Source: Polaribacter marinaquae (lineage in GTDB: Bacteria > Bacteroidota > Bacteroidia > Flavobacteriales > Flavobacteriaceae). Taken from it: 64,000 nucleotides of DNA. Under the pieces are notes generated by a model. The model was not told the origin of the DNA and did no database searches. It saw only the letters and a list, made by a program, of their open reading frames with translations. Positions 42,709 through 49,659 of this stretch are shown here, piece by piece; within the stretch, counting starts at the first letter, position 1, and every line of letters starts with the position of its first letter. The stretch spans positions 89,501 to 153,500 of the forward strand of contig NZ_CP150496.1 in NCBI RefSeq assembly GCF_038019025.1, given 5' to 3'. Made by a program: the position numbers and the translations under genes.

Positions 42709-44361
42709 ATGAAAAAACTATTATTTTTATTTTTAATAGCAGCAACAATTAGCTGTAGTCAAAAAAAAGCGGAAAACAATAAGATTGCTGATAAGCAAAC
42801 AAAAGAGTTTACTTGGGAAGGAGCAAATATTTATTTTCTTTTAACAGATCGTTTTAATAACGGGAATTTAGAAAATGATATCAATTTTGATAGAACTAAA
42901 GAAACCGGAACCTTAAGAGGTTTTAAAGGAGGAGATATCAAAGGAATTACAAATAAAATTAAAGAAGGTTATTTTACAAATTTAGGAATCAATGCTATTT
43001 GGATGACTCCTATTGTAGAGCAAATTCACGGAGCGACAGATGAAGGTACAGGAGTTTCTTATGGTTTTCATGGCTATTGGGCAAAAGATTGGACTAAAAT
43101 AGACCCTAACTACGGAACCAAAGAAGATTTAAAAGAATTGGTTGCAGTTGCTCATAAAAACGGAATTAGAATATTATTAGACGCTGTAATTAACCATACA
43201 GGTCCGGTTACAGATAAAGATTCAGTTTGGCCATCAGATTGGGTTAGAACAGATCCACAATGTCAGTATAGTAACTACGAAAACACTATTACTTGTACTT
43301 TAGTTAAAAATTTACCAGATATTAGAACCGAAAGTAATAAAAATGTAGAGTTGCCACCACAATTGGTAGCAAAATGGAAAGCAGAAAGAAGGTATGAACA
43401 AGAATTAAAAGAACTTGACGAATTTTTTGAAAGAACAGGACACCCTAGAGCGCCACGTTTTTATATCATGAAATGGTTAACAGATTATATTACGGAATTT
43501 GGAATTGATGGTTATAGAGTTGATACAGTAAAGCATACGGAAGAATTTGTTTGGCAAGAATTTAAAAAAGAATGTGATTTTGCTTTCGAAGAATTTAAAA
43601 AAAATAATGCAGAAAAAGTGTTAGATAATTCGAATTTCTATTTGGTAGGAGAAGTTTATAACTATGGTATTTCAGCAGAAAAGGCATTTAATTTTGGTGA
43701 TAAAAAAGTAAACTATTTTGACAAAGCTTTTAATAGTTTGATAAATTTTGAAATTAAATGGAATGCGAAACAAATGGCAGCTAAAGATGTTTTTAGTAAA
43801 TATGATTCAATTTTAAATAATGGATTAAAAGATTACGGAATTTTAAATTACTTAACCTCTCATGATGATGGGCAACCTTTTGATAAAGAAAGAAAACAGC
43901 CTTATAAAACGGCAACAATGTTAATGCTAACTCCCGGAACTTCTCAAGTATACTACGGAGACGAATCTGCAAGAGATTTAACAATAGATGGCGCAGTTGG
44001 TGATGCAACTTTACGTTCTTTTATGAATTGGAATGATATTGAGCAAGATGCAGAGACTCAAAAAATTATGACTCATTGGCAAAAATTAGGTCAATTTAGA
44101 GCAAATCATATGGCAGTAGGAGCAGGAAGACATCATTTAATTAGTGATGAAAACGGTTTGATTTTTTCTAGAATTAGAAATGATGATAAAATTATTGCTG
44201 GAATTAATTTACCTAAAGGAAAAAAAGTAATAAATGTAAAATCTGTTTTTGAAAATGGAGATACTCTCCATGATTTTTATTCAAAAAAATCTTCGATAGT
44301 AAAACAAGGGTTAGTTACATTAGAATCTGAATTTGATATTGTTTTACTTGAAAAAAAATAA
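42709..44361 (+). CDS. GH13 alpha-amylase lipoprotein
   Basis: A 550-residue lipoprotein (lipobox ATISC, Cys16, then SQKKAENNK). Signatures: ANIYFLLTDRFNNGN, LLDAVINHTGP (region I), the nucleophile in IDGYRVDTVKHTEEF, Glu in FYLVGEVYNY and Asp in LTSHDDGQPF. A segment rich in charged helices (about 222-250) interrupts the barrel. It resembles periplasmic alpha-amylases such as E. coli MalS in general layout, but I cannot set the subfamily. It ends the plus arm of the alpha-glucan locus, followed by a terminator shared with the fur-like gene. Confidence 0.92.
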   Translation: MKKLLFLFLIAATISCSQKKAENNKIADKQTKEFTWEGANIYFLLTDRFNNGNLENDINFDRTKETGTLRGFKGGDIKGITNKIKEGYFTNLGINAIWMTPIVEQIHGATDEGTGVSYGFHGYWAKDWTKIDPNYGTKEDLKELVAVAHKNGIRILLDAVINHTGPVTDKDSVWPSDWVRTDPQCQYSNYENTITCTLVKNLPDIRTESNKNVELPPQLVAKWKAERRYEQELKELDEFFERTGHPRAPRFYIMKWLTDYITEFGIDGYRVDTVKHTEEFVWQEFKKECDFAFEEFKKNNAEKVLDNSNFYLVGEVYNYGISAEKAFNFGDKKVNYFDKAFNSLINFEIKWNAKQMAAKDVFSKYDSILNNGLKDYGILNYLTSHDDGQPFDKERKQPYKTATMLMLTPGTSQVYYGDESARDLTIDGAVGDATLRSFMNWNDIEQDAETQKIMTHWQKLGQFRANHMAVGAGRHHLISDENGLIFSRIRNDDKIIAGINLPKGKKVINVKSVFENGDTLHDFYSKKSSIVKQGLVTLESEFDIVLLEKK

Positions 44362-44385
44362 CTAAATTATTTTTCTGATAAATTT

Positions 44386-44425
44386 AAAAAGTCTCATTAT
44401 TCTTAAAAATAATGAGGCTTTTTTT
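44386..44425. terminator. terminator closing the alpha-glucan operon
   Basis: AGTCTCATTATT (44390-44401) pairs with AATAATGAGGCT (44408-44419) with one G-T wobble; A- and T-runs flank it, so it can serve both the GH13 gene and the convergent fur-like gene. Confidence 0.88.
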
Positions 44426-44448
44426 ATGTTATTACAAACTTTTTAATT

Positions 44449-44823
44449 TTAAGCACATTCTTTACAAATTCCTGTTAAAACGCAATTGGCATTTTGCAAT
44501 TGGTAATCTTTTGGTACAGTAAAGTTTACTTCATCTGGTAAACACTCTATAGTTTCACAGTTTACACATCTAAAGTGAAAATGATGTACTTCTTTTTTTT
44601 CTGAATCACACTCTTTACACAATGCAAAATACTGTTTACCATCTTCTGCGACTACTTTATGTAGCACGCCGTCATCGCAAAAACGATTTAAAACGCGATA
44701 AATAGTTGCTCTGTTGATATCAATATCAATTTTTTTCTCAATAGCATCTTGACTCATCGCTTTACCTGTTTTTGTAATTACTTCTAAAACAGCTTGTTTA
44801 GTAGGTGTACTTCTTCTTTTCAT
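44449..44823 (-). CDS. Fur-family metalloregulator (probably Zur-like)
   Basis: A 124-residue Fur-superfamily repressor, using the ATG at 44823 (MKRRSTPTKQAVLE) rather than one seven codons upstream that would lie in the operator region. The winged helix has INRATIYRVLNRF as the recognition helix. The C-terminal domain has HHFHFRC, three Cys pairs (CKEC, CVNCETIEC, CVLTGICKEC) and a structural zinc site. Divergent orientation from a MerC/TonB operon with overlapping palindromes suggests it represses that operon and itself. Zinc is my preferred metal because of the His-rich partners; iron or another metal is possible. Confidence 0.88.
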   Translation of the reverse strand: MKRRSTPTKQAVLEVITKTGKAMSQDAIEKKIDIDINRATIYRVLNRFCDDGVLHKVVAEDGKQYFALCKECDSEKKEVHHFHFRCVNCETIECLPDEVNFTVPKDYQLQNANCVLTGICKECA

Positions 44824-44838
44824 ATTAATACGATGTAT

Positions 44839-44856
44839 TTGCAATAATTATTGCGA
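44839..44856. promoter_or_regulatory. Fur/Zur-type operator 1
   Basis: TTGCAATAATTATTGCGA is an 18-base inverted repeat with a single broken symmetric pair and lies 16 bases before the fur-like ATG, well placed for autoregulation. Confidence 0.6.
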
Positions 44857-44861
44857 TTATA

Positions 44862-44895
44862 TTGCAATATTATAAAAAATATAATATGTTTGCAA
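44862..44895 (+). promoter_or_regulatory. promoter of the metal operon with overlapping operator 2
   Basis: TTG (44862-44864), 20 bases, then TATGTTTG (44885-44892) form a plus-strand promoter for the MerC gene. The same 34 bases begin and end with TTGCAA and contain the inverted halves ATATTATA and TATAATAT, so a repressor bound here would block the promoter. Confidence 0.6.
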
Positions 44896-44969
44896 CCTTG
44901 TTAACGCGACAACATTGCTTTAACGAGAAGGTTTTGCTAATTTACTTTGTTTAACGGGAATAAAAAAAA

Positions 44970-45347
44970 ATGAAAATTAATAACAACTCTATAGATATTG
45001 TAGCTCTATTTAGCTCTTTAATTTGTGCTATGCACTGTGCAACAATACCTTTATTACTTTCATTTTCATCTTTAAGTAGTTTACATTTTCTAGGAAATAA
45101 ATTTATTGAATGGGCATTTATTAGTCTCGGCCTTATTTTTGTCATAATTTCTTTATTACCCAGCTATAAAAAGATTCATAAAAATAGTAAGCCACTTATA
45201 ATTGCTTTTTTAGGTTTTTTATTAATTGCATTTGGTAGATTAAATCTGTCAGAAATATTTGAAATAGTAAATACCGTTGCTGGTGCTTTTATTGTTTCTT
45301 ATGCGCATTATTTAAATTGGAAATTATTAAGATTTAAAACAAATTAG
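44970..45347 (+). CDS. MerC-domain inner-membrane protein
   Basis: A 125-residue protein with four predicted helices (about 8-28, 38-60, 72-90, 95-115). The first helix holds CAMHCATIP, the Cys-x-x-His-Cys pattern of MerC-family mercury/metal carriers. In Bacteroidota MerC-like proteins occur without other mer genes and are probably not for mercury. Here it leads an operon controlled by a Fur-type regulator and is followed by a TonB receptor, so a role in taking zinc or another thiol-seeking metal across the inner membrane is plausible. The operon continues after a 47-base gap. Confidence 0.82.
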   Translation: MKINNNSIDIVALFSSLICAMHCATIPLLLSFSSLSSLHFLGNKFIEWAFISLGLIFVIISLLPSYKKIHKNSKPLIIAFLGFLLIAFGRLNLSEIFEIVNTVAGAFIVSYAHYLNWKLLRFKTN

Positions 45348-45394
45348 AAATGGAAATCTCTGAATAATTTTAGAGGTTTCAGTTAATACAAATA

Positions 45395-45703
45395 ATGAAA
45401 CTAAGTATTGTTAAAAATAGCATTACCTATCTATTACTAGCGCTTTTTCTATCTATGAAAATGGCTGGTATACATAGTTTATCGCATTCTGATGAGAGTG
45501 ACGATGTAATATATTGCGCTATTTGCGACAGTTCTATAGATCATAATTTAACACCTACACTTGTACCAAATTCAATTGATTTTGATGTAAGTACTACTAA
45601 TTTTACATTACAAAAAGAAGAAATAGTTAACTACAATTTTTCTCTTTCTAAAAACAAAAAACTAAGAAAACTCCTTTCGAGACCACCACCTTCTTTAGTT
45701 TAA
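45395..45703 (+). CDS. small exported protein with Cys/His motif
   Basis: A 102-residue protein of no family I recognise. It begins with a hydrophobic segment (about 10-27, NSITYLLLALFLSMKMAG), probably a signal anchor, followed by HSLSHSDESDDVIYCAICDSSIDHN, whose His-rich run and CxxC could bind a metal. The tail is basic (KNKKLRKLLSRPPPSLV). It sits between the MerC-domain gene and the TonB receptor gene, so it is likely part of the same metal pathway, perhaps a periplasmic or membrane-anchored carrier. Function is inference from context. Confidence 0.65.
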   Translation: MKLSIVKNSITYLLLALFLSMKMAGIHSLSHSDESDDVIYCAICDSSIDHNLTPTLVPNSIDFDVSTTNFTLQKEEIVNYNFSLSKNKKLRKLLSRPPPSLV

Positions 45704-45721
45704 TTTTCTATCAACTTTTAG

Positions 45722-45750
45722 TATTTACTGTAGACTTTTACAGGTAAATA
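45722..45750 (+). other. intercistronic hairpin before the TonB receptor gene
   Basis: TATTTACTGTA (45722-45732) pairs with TACAGGTAAATA (45739-45750) around a six-base loop with one bulged G. There is no T-run, so it is more likely an RNA-processing or stability element than a terminator. Confidence 0.4.
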
Positions 45751-45879
45751 ATAATATCTAATTATCTGCATTTTAGTAGATTAATAACAATTTAGTTTGT
45801 CTTTTTAAGACGGAATAATGTACGGGTTTTATCAAAATTCTTGTTAGAGAATATTGTATAAATCTTATAGAATACAATT

Positions 45880-48249
45880 ATGTTTAAATTTTTATTGAGT
45901 TTAATACTCTTTTGTAGTATTTGTTTTAATATAACAGCACAAAAGACTTATCAAATTAACGGAACTGTTCTAAATGCAAAAACGTTAAAACCTATAGAAG
46001 GTGCTAATGTTATTGGTAAGAAAGGCTATGCTATATCCTCTAAAAAAGGTGAGTTTAAATTAAATAATCTAATAAAAGGTACTTATAGTTTTAAGGTTTC
46101 TCATGTTGGTTTTATAGACAAAACAATATCAGAAACTATTAATTCTGAATCCAAAGAGTTAACTATTTATTTGAATGAAGCCACTACAACATTAAACGAA
46201 ATTAAAGTTTTAGGAAAATCTAAACAAAGAAAGCTTAAAGAAACACCAATTGTATCTCAAGTGGTTTCAAAAGAATTTTTAAAAAGTAATAGAGAAAATA
46301 GTTTAATGCAAACTCTTAGTAAAATTCCTGGGGTAAGCACTATTAATATTGGTTCTGGTCAATCTAAACCTGTAATTAGAGGTTTAGGTTTTAATAGAGT
46401 TGCGGTTGTGCAAAACGGAATCAAACACGAAGCACAGCAGTGGGGAAACGATCATGGTTTAGAAATAGATCAACACGGTATAGAAAATATTCAAATTATT
46501 AAAGGCCCCGCATCTTTATTATATGGTTCGGATGCAATTGCCGGTGTTGTAGATATTCAGCCAAATAAAATTCCGTTACCAAATTCAACAAAAGGAGAAG
46601 TAAATATTCTAGCAGAAACCAATAACGATTTATTAGGAATTTCTGCAGGAATTTCTACTCGAAAACAAAACTGGTTTTATCGTGGTCGCTTAACTTACAG
46701 AGATTATGCAGATTACAAAGTGCCAGCAGATCAAATTAATTATGAAAATTATATTTTTAATTTACATGATAATAATTTAAGAAACACAGCAGGTAATGAG
46801 GCAGATGCTAGTTTTAGTATTGGGTTTGTTGGAGAAAATATTACTACAGAAACTGTATTTAGTAATGTAAATGCTAAAAACGGATTTTTTGCAAATGCAC
46901 ACGGTTTAGAAGTTAGAACTTCTAGTATAGATTATGATCGTTCTAATAGAGATGTCGATTTGCCGTTTCACAAAGTAAATCACTTTAAAATTACAAATAA
47001 CACTACAGTTAATTTAGATAATCATACGTTGCATTTCGACTTCGGATTTCAAAAAAATCATAGAGAAAAACATTCAGAACCTGTGCCACATGGGTTTATG
47101 CCAACTCCTCCAAATCCTGTAGAAAGAATTTTTAAGAAAAATACTTTTACATTTAATGCAAGAGATGCTTTTAAACCTAATTATAAACACGATATGGTTG
47201 TAGGTTTAAATGTAGAATATCAAGATAATAATATTGGTGGTTGGGGATTTTTGATTCCTGAATATAATCGATTTACAGTAGGAGCTTTTACATACGATCA
47301 ATTTGAGATTAATTCTAATTTACATTTTTTAGGAGGTTTGCGTTATGATTATGGTTTTGTAGATACAAAAGCATATTTTGATTGGTTTCAATCTAGAGTA
47401 AATAATAATGATGGTTCTACATCTAATGTGTTTTTACAGAGATCAAAAAATAAAACGGTAAACTTTGGTAATTTAAGTGCTTCTTTTGGTCTTAGTTATA
47501 TTCATAATAAAACAACTTATAAGGTTAATGTAGGTAGAAGTTTTAGAATGCCTTTGTCTAGTGAGTTGGCTTCGGATGGAGTTAATTATCATATGTATAG
47601 ATATGAAAGAGGTAATATCAATTTAGATCCAGAGGTTTCTTATCAATTAGATTTAGATATAGAACATTCAAATGATAGATTTAGCATTGGTGTAAGTCCG
47701 TTTGTAAATATTTTTGATAATTATATCTATTTAAATCCGACACCAAATTACTACGAAACTTTACAAATTTACGAGTACACACAAGCAAAAGTGTTTAGAG
47801 TAGGAGGCGAGTTAAGAGCAAGTGCAGCTGTTTCAAAGCAACTATTATTAAATGCATCTTTAGAGTATGTGTATTCTAGACAAACAAGCGGACAAAAAGA
47901 AGGATTTACACTTCCTTTTTCTCCGCCTTTATCTACTGTTTTATCTGTTAATTATAAGTTAGAAAATTTATTCTTTTTTAAGAATCCGCAATTTATCGCA
48001 GATTTAAGAGTAACCGCAGCACAAGAAGAAATTGTGCCACCAGAAGAAAAAACAGCTGGTTATCAGGTTTTAAATATGTCTTTTTTAGCAGATTTAGATG
48101 TTTTTAAAAACAACAATCCGGTAGAAATGAGAGTAAAACTAAATAATGTTTTCGATACTAAATATTTTAATCACACTAGCTTTTACAGATTAATAGATGT
48201 GCCAGAAGCAGGTAGAAACGTATCTGTATCCTTTACAATTCCTTTTTAA
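45880..48249 (+). CDS. TonB-dependent receptor, probable metal (zinc) importer
   Basis: A 789-residue outer-membrane receptor. Signal peptide (about 1-20), a carboxypeptidase-regulatory-like domain (about 22-105: GTVLNAKTLKPIEGANVIGK), plug (about 115-225: QTLSKIPGVSTINIGSG, PVIRGLGFNRVAVVQNG, IIKGPASLLYGSDAIAGVVDIQ) and barrel ending in VSVSFTIPF. His-rich segments EAQQWGNDHGLEIDQHGIE in the plug and EKHSEPVPHGFMP in an outer loop suit a metal ligand such as zinc, as in ZnuD-like receptors. It is in an operon with MerC-domain and DUF4625 genes under a Fur-type operator. Heme or a siderophore cannot be excluded. Confidence 0.88.
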   Translation: MFKFLLSLILFCSICFNITAQKTYQINGTVLNAKTLKPIEGANVIGKKGYAISSKKGEFKLNNLIKGTYSFKVSHVGFIDKTISETINSESKELTIYLNEATTTLNEIKVLGKSKQRKLKETPIVSQVVSKEFLKSNRENSLMQTLSKIPGVSTINIGSGQSKPVIRGLGFNRVAVVQNGIKHEAQQWGNDHGLEIDQHGIENIQIIKGPASLLYGSDAIAGVVDIQPNKIPLPNSTKGEVNILAETNNDLLGISAGISTRKQNWFYRGRLTYRDYADYKVPADQINYENYIFNLHDNNLRNTAGNEADASFSIGFVGENITTETVFSNVNAKNGFFANAHGLEVRTSSIDYDRSNRDVDLPFHKVNHFKITNNTTVNLDNHTLHFDFGFQKNHREKHSEPVPHGFMPTPPNPVERIFKKNTFTFNARDAFKPNYKHDMVVGLNVEYQDNNIGGWGFLIPEYNRFTVGAFTYDQFEINSNLHFLGGLRYDYGFVDTKAYFDWFQSRVNNNDGSTSNVFLQRSKNKTVNFGNLSASFGLSYIHNKTTYKVNVGRSFRMPLSSELASDGVNYHMYRYERGNINLDPEVSYQLDLDIEHSNDRFSIGVSPFVNIFDNYIYLNPTPNYYETLQIYEYTQAKVFRVGGELRASAAVSKQLLLNASLEYVYSRQTSGQKEGFTLPFSPPLSTVLSVNYKLENLFFFKNPQFIADLRVTAAQEEIVPPEEKTAGYQVLNMSFLADLDVFKNNNPVEMRVKLNNVFDTKYFNHTSFYRLIDVPEAGRNVSVSFTIPF

Positions 48250-48283
48250 TATTAATCAACAAACAATAATTAATTTAAACACA

Positions 48284-49069
48284 ATGAAAACCAAAATTAT
48301 GAAAACAAATTTTAAACTTTTAGCCATTATCGCTTTTGTCGGTATTACTTTACAATCTTGTAGTAGTGAAGAAGAAATTGAATTAAGCGCACCAATAATT
48401 TCTAACTTCGAATTCGGGGAAGGAAGTGATCATACAACAGACCAAGTTGCATATAAAGGTTCTGATATTCATTTAGAAGCAGATATAACTGCAGAAGCAG
48501 TAATAAGTAGTATTACTTTACATATCCACGGACATGATTTATCAGTTGGAGATAACGAAGTAGAATGGGAGTTTGAGCAAGTTTATACAGATGCTAAATA
48601 CTTAGTTATTAATCCAACTTTTCATGAGCATGTAGATGTACCTGCAAATATTCCTGCAGGAGAATATCATGTAGAATTAATAGTTACTGATGAATTAGGA
48701 AATACTACAGAAGTTGAAGGACATGTAGATGTTTTAGACCCAATTACTTTAAGTGATATGTCTGTGGATGCAACAGCTCAAAGAGGTAAAGATTTACACG
48801 CAGAATTTATGATTGATGCTGTAAACGGAATCCACAGTATTTCTGTAGATATTCATGCACATGATCTTGCAGTAGGAGACGGAGAAGTAGAATGGGATTT
48901 TGAAAAAGAATATACAGAGGGTTACCATGATAAAAATTCAGTAGAATTTCATGAGCACATTGATATACCAGCAACTGCACCAGCAGGAGAGTATCATATT
49001 ATGTTTACTGTAGAAGATGAAGACGGTAACATTAAAGAATATGAAACTCATATTGATGTAACTGAATAA
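48284..49069 (+). CDS. DUF4625 lipoprotein with two His-rich repeats
   Basis: A 261-residue lipoprotein from the ATG at 48284 (or 48299); a longer frame from 48197 overlaps the receptor gene and lacks a signal peptide, so I reject it. The lipobox is LQSC. Two repeats of about 105 residues follow, each with an H-x-H-x-H-D type motif (LHIHGHDLSVGDNEVEW; DIHAHDLAVGDGEVEW) and an FHEHxDxPA segment, ending GEYHxxxxVxDExGN. These are DUF4625-type beta-sandwich domains. The spacing of His and acids suggests a metal site per repeat. It probably hands metal to the TonB receptor at the outer membrane. Confidence 0.8.
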   Translation: MKTKIMKTNFKLLAIIAFVGITLQSCSSEEEIELSAPIISNFEFGEGSDHTTDQVAYKGSDIHLEADITAEAVISSITLHIHGHDLSVGDNEVEWEFEQVYTDAKYLVINPTFHEHVDVPANIPAGEYHVELIVTDELGNTTEVEGHVDVLDPITLSDMSVDATAQRGKDLHAEFMIDAVNGIHSISVDIHAHDLAVGDGEVEWDFEKEYTEGYHDKNSVEFHEHIDIPATAPAGEYHIMFTVEDEDGNIKEYETHIDVTE

Positions 49070-49080
49070 TTAAATCTAAT

Positions 49081-49110
49081 TAACCGCATACTAATTTAGT
49101 GTGCGGTTTA
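49081..49110 (+). other. hairpin between the two DUF4625 genes
   Basis: TAACCGCATACTAA pairs with TTTAGTGTGCGGTT, with one G-T wobble. It lies in the 52-base gap before the second DUF4625 gene and lacks a strong T-run, so it may partly terminate or protect the upstream message. Confidence 0.5.
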
Positions 49111-49121
49111 AACCTTATTAT

Positions 49122-49601
49122 ATGAAAACAAATCTAAATTATTTTTATCTTTTATTATTTACATTATTTATTAGTGCTTGTTCTGGTAGTGACAACGTAG
49201 ATATAGATGAAGAAAAACCGACAATAACTATCAATTACAACGAAGGTTTTCCTAAAGGATGTACTCAATTAAAAAGAGGAGAAATTTATAGCTTTAGAGC
49301 TAAGGTTACAGATAATAAAGCTTTGGCTTCTTATAGTATAGATATTCACCATAATTTCGATCATCATACGCACGATGATCAAATTGCAGAATGTAGCTTA
49401 GAATCCTTAAAGCAAGCTGATAGTCCGTTAATTTATGTGGAAAATTTTGAGATCGAAGGAGAACAAACTAACTATGAAATTAATGTATCAATTAAAATTC
49501 CAGAAGATATTGATACTGGCGATTATCATTGTGCATATTCTGTAACAGACCAAACTGGTTGGCAATCTAGAACTTCTGTAGATATTAAAATAGTAGAATA
49601 A
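49122..49601 (+). CDS. DUF4625 lipoprotein, His-rich, single domain
   Basis: A 159-residue lipoprotein starting at the ATG at 49122 (MKTNLNYFYLLLFTLFISAC); seven codons upstream an ORF start exists but would extend ahead of the signal. One DUF4625-like domain contains IDIHHNFDHHTHDDQIAEC, dense in His, then the same GDYHCAYSVTDQTGW ending as its neighbour's repeats. Its two extra cysteines (about 47, 98) may also bind metal. Last gene of the putative metal operon; a strong terminator follows. Confidence 0.78.
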   Translation: MKTNLNYFYLLLFTLFISACSGSDNVDIDEEKPTITINYNEGFPKGCTQLKRGEIYSFRAKVTDNKALASYSIDIHHNFDHHTHDDQIAECSLESLKQADSPLIYVENFEIEGEQTNYEINVSIKIPEDIDTGDYHCAYSVTDQTGWQSRTSVDIKIVE

Positions 49602-49618
49602 ATTAACATTTAGAACTT

Positions 49619-49654
49619 AGATTTTTTTCAGCTTATTAATGCTGAAAAAAATCT
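49619..49654. terminator. bidirectional terminator between the metal operon and mnmE
   Basis: AGATTTTTTTCAGC (49619-49632) and GCTGAAAAAAATCT (49641-49654) are exact 14-base complements around an eight-base loop. Confidence 0.88.
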
Positions 49655-49659
49655 TAATT

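Noticed and set aside
35374..44361. Recent duplication among the three GH13 lipoproteins
   Set aside because: Their lengths (644, 624, 550), linkers and catalytic-motif contexts differ widely, so they are old paralogues of different subgroups, not recent copies.
44970..45347. Mercury resistance operon
   Set aside because: Although MerC-like, no merA, merP, merT or merR-like gene is adjacent; a Fur-type regulator and TonB receptor argue for metal acquisition.
48197..48283. upstream extension of the first DUF4625 gene
   Set aside because: It overlaps the receptor's end, has no signal peptide at its start, and the ATG at 48284 gives a proper lipoprotein signal.
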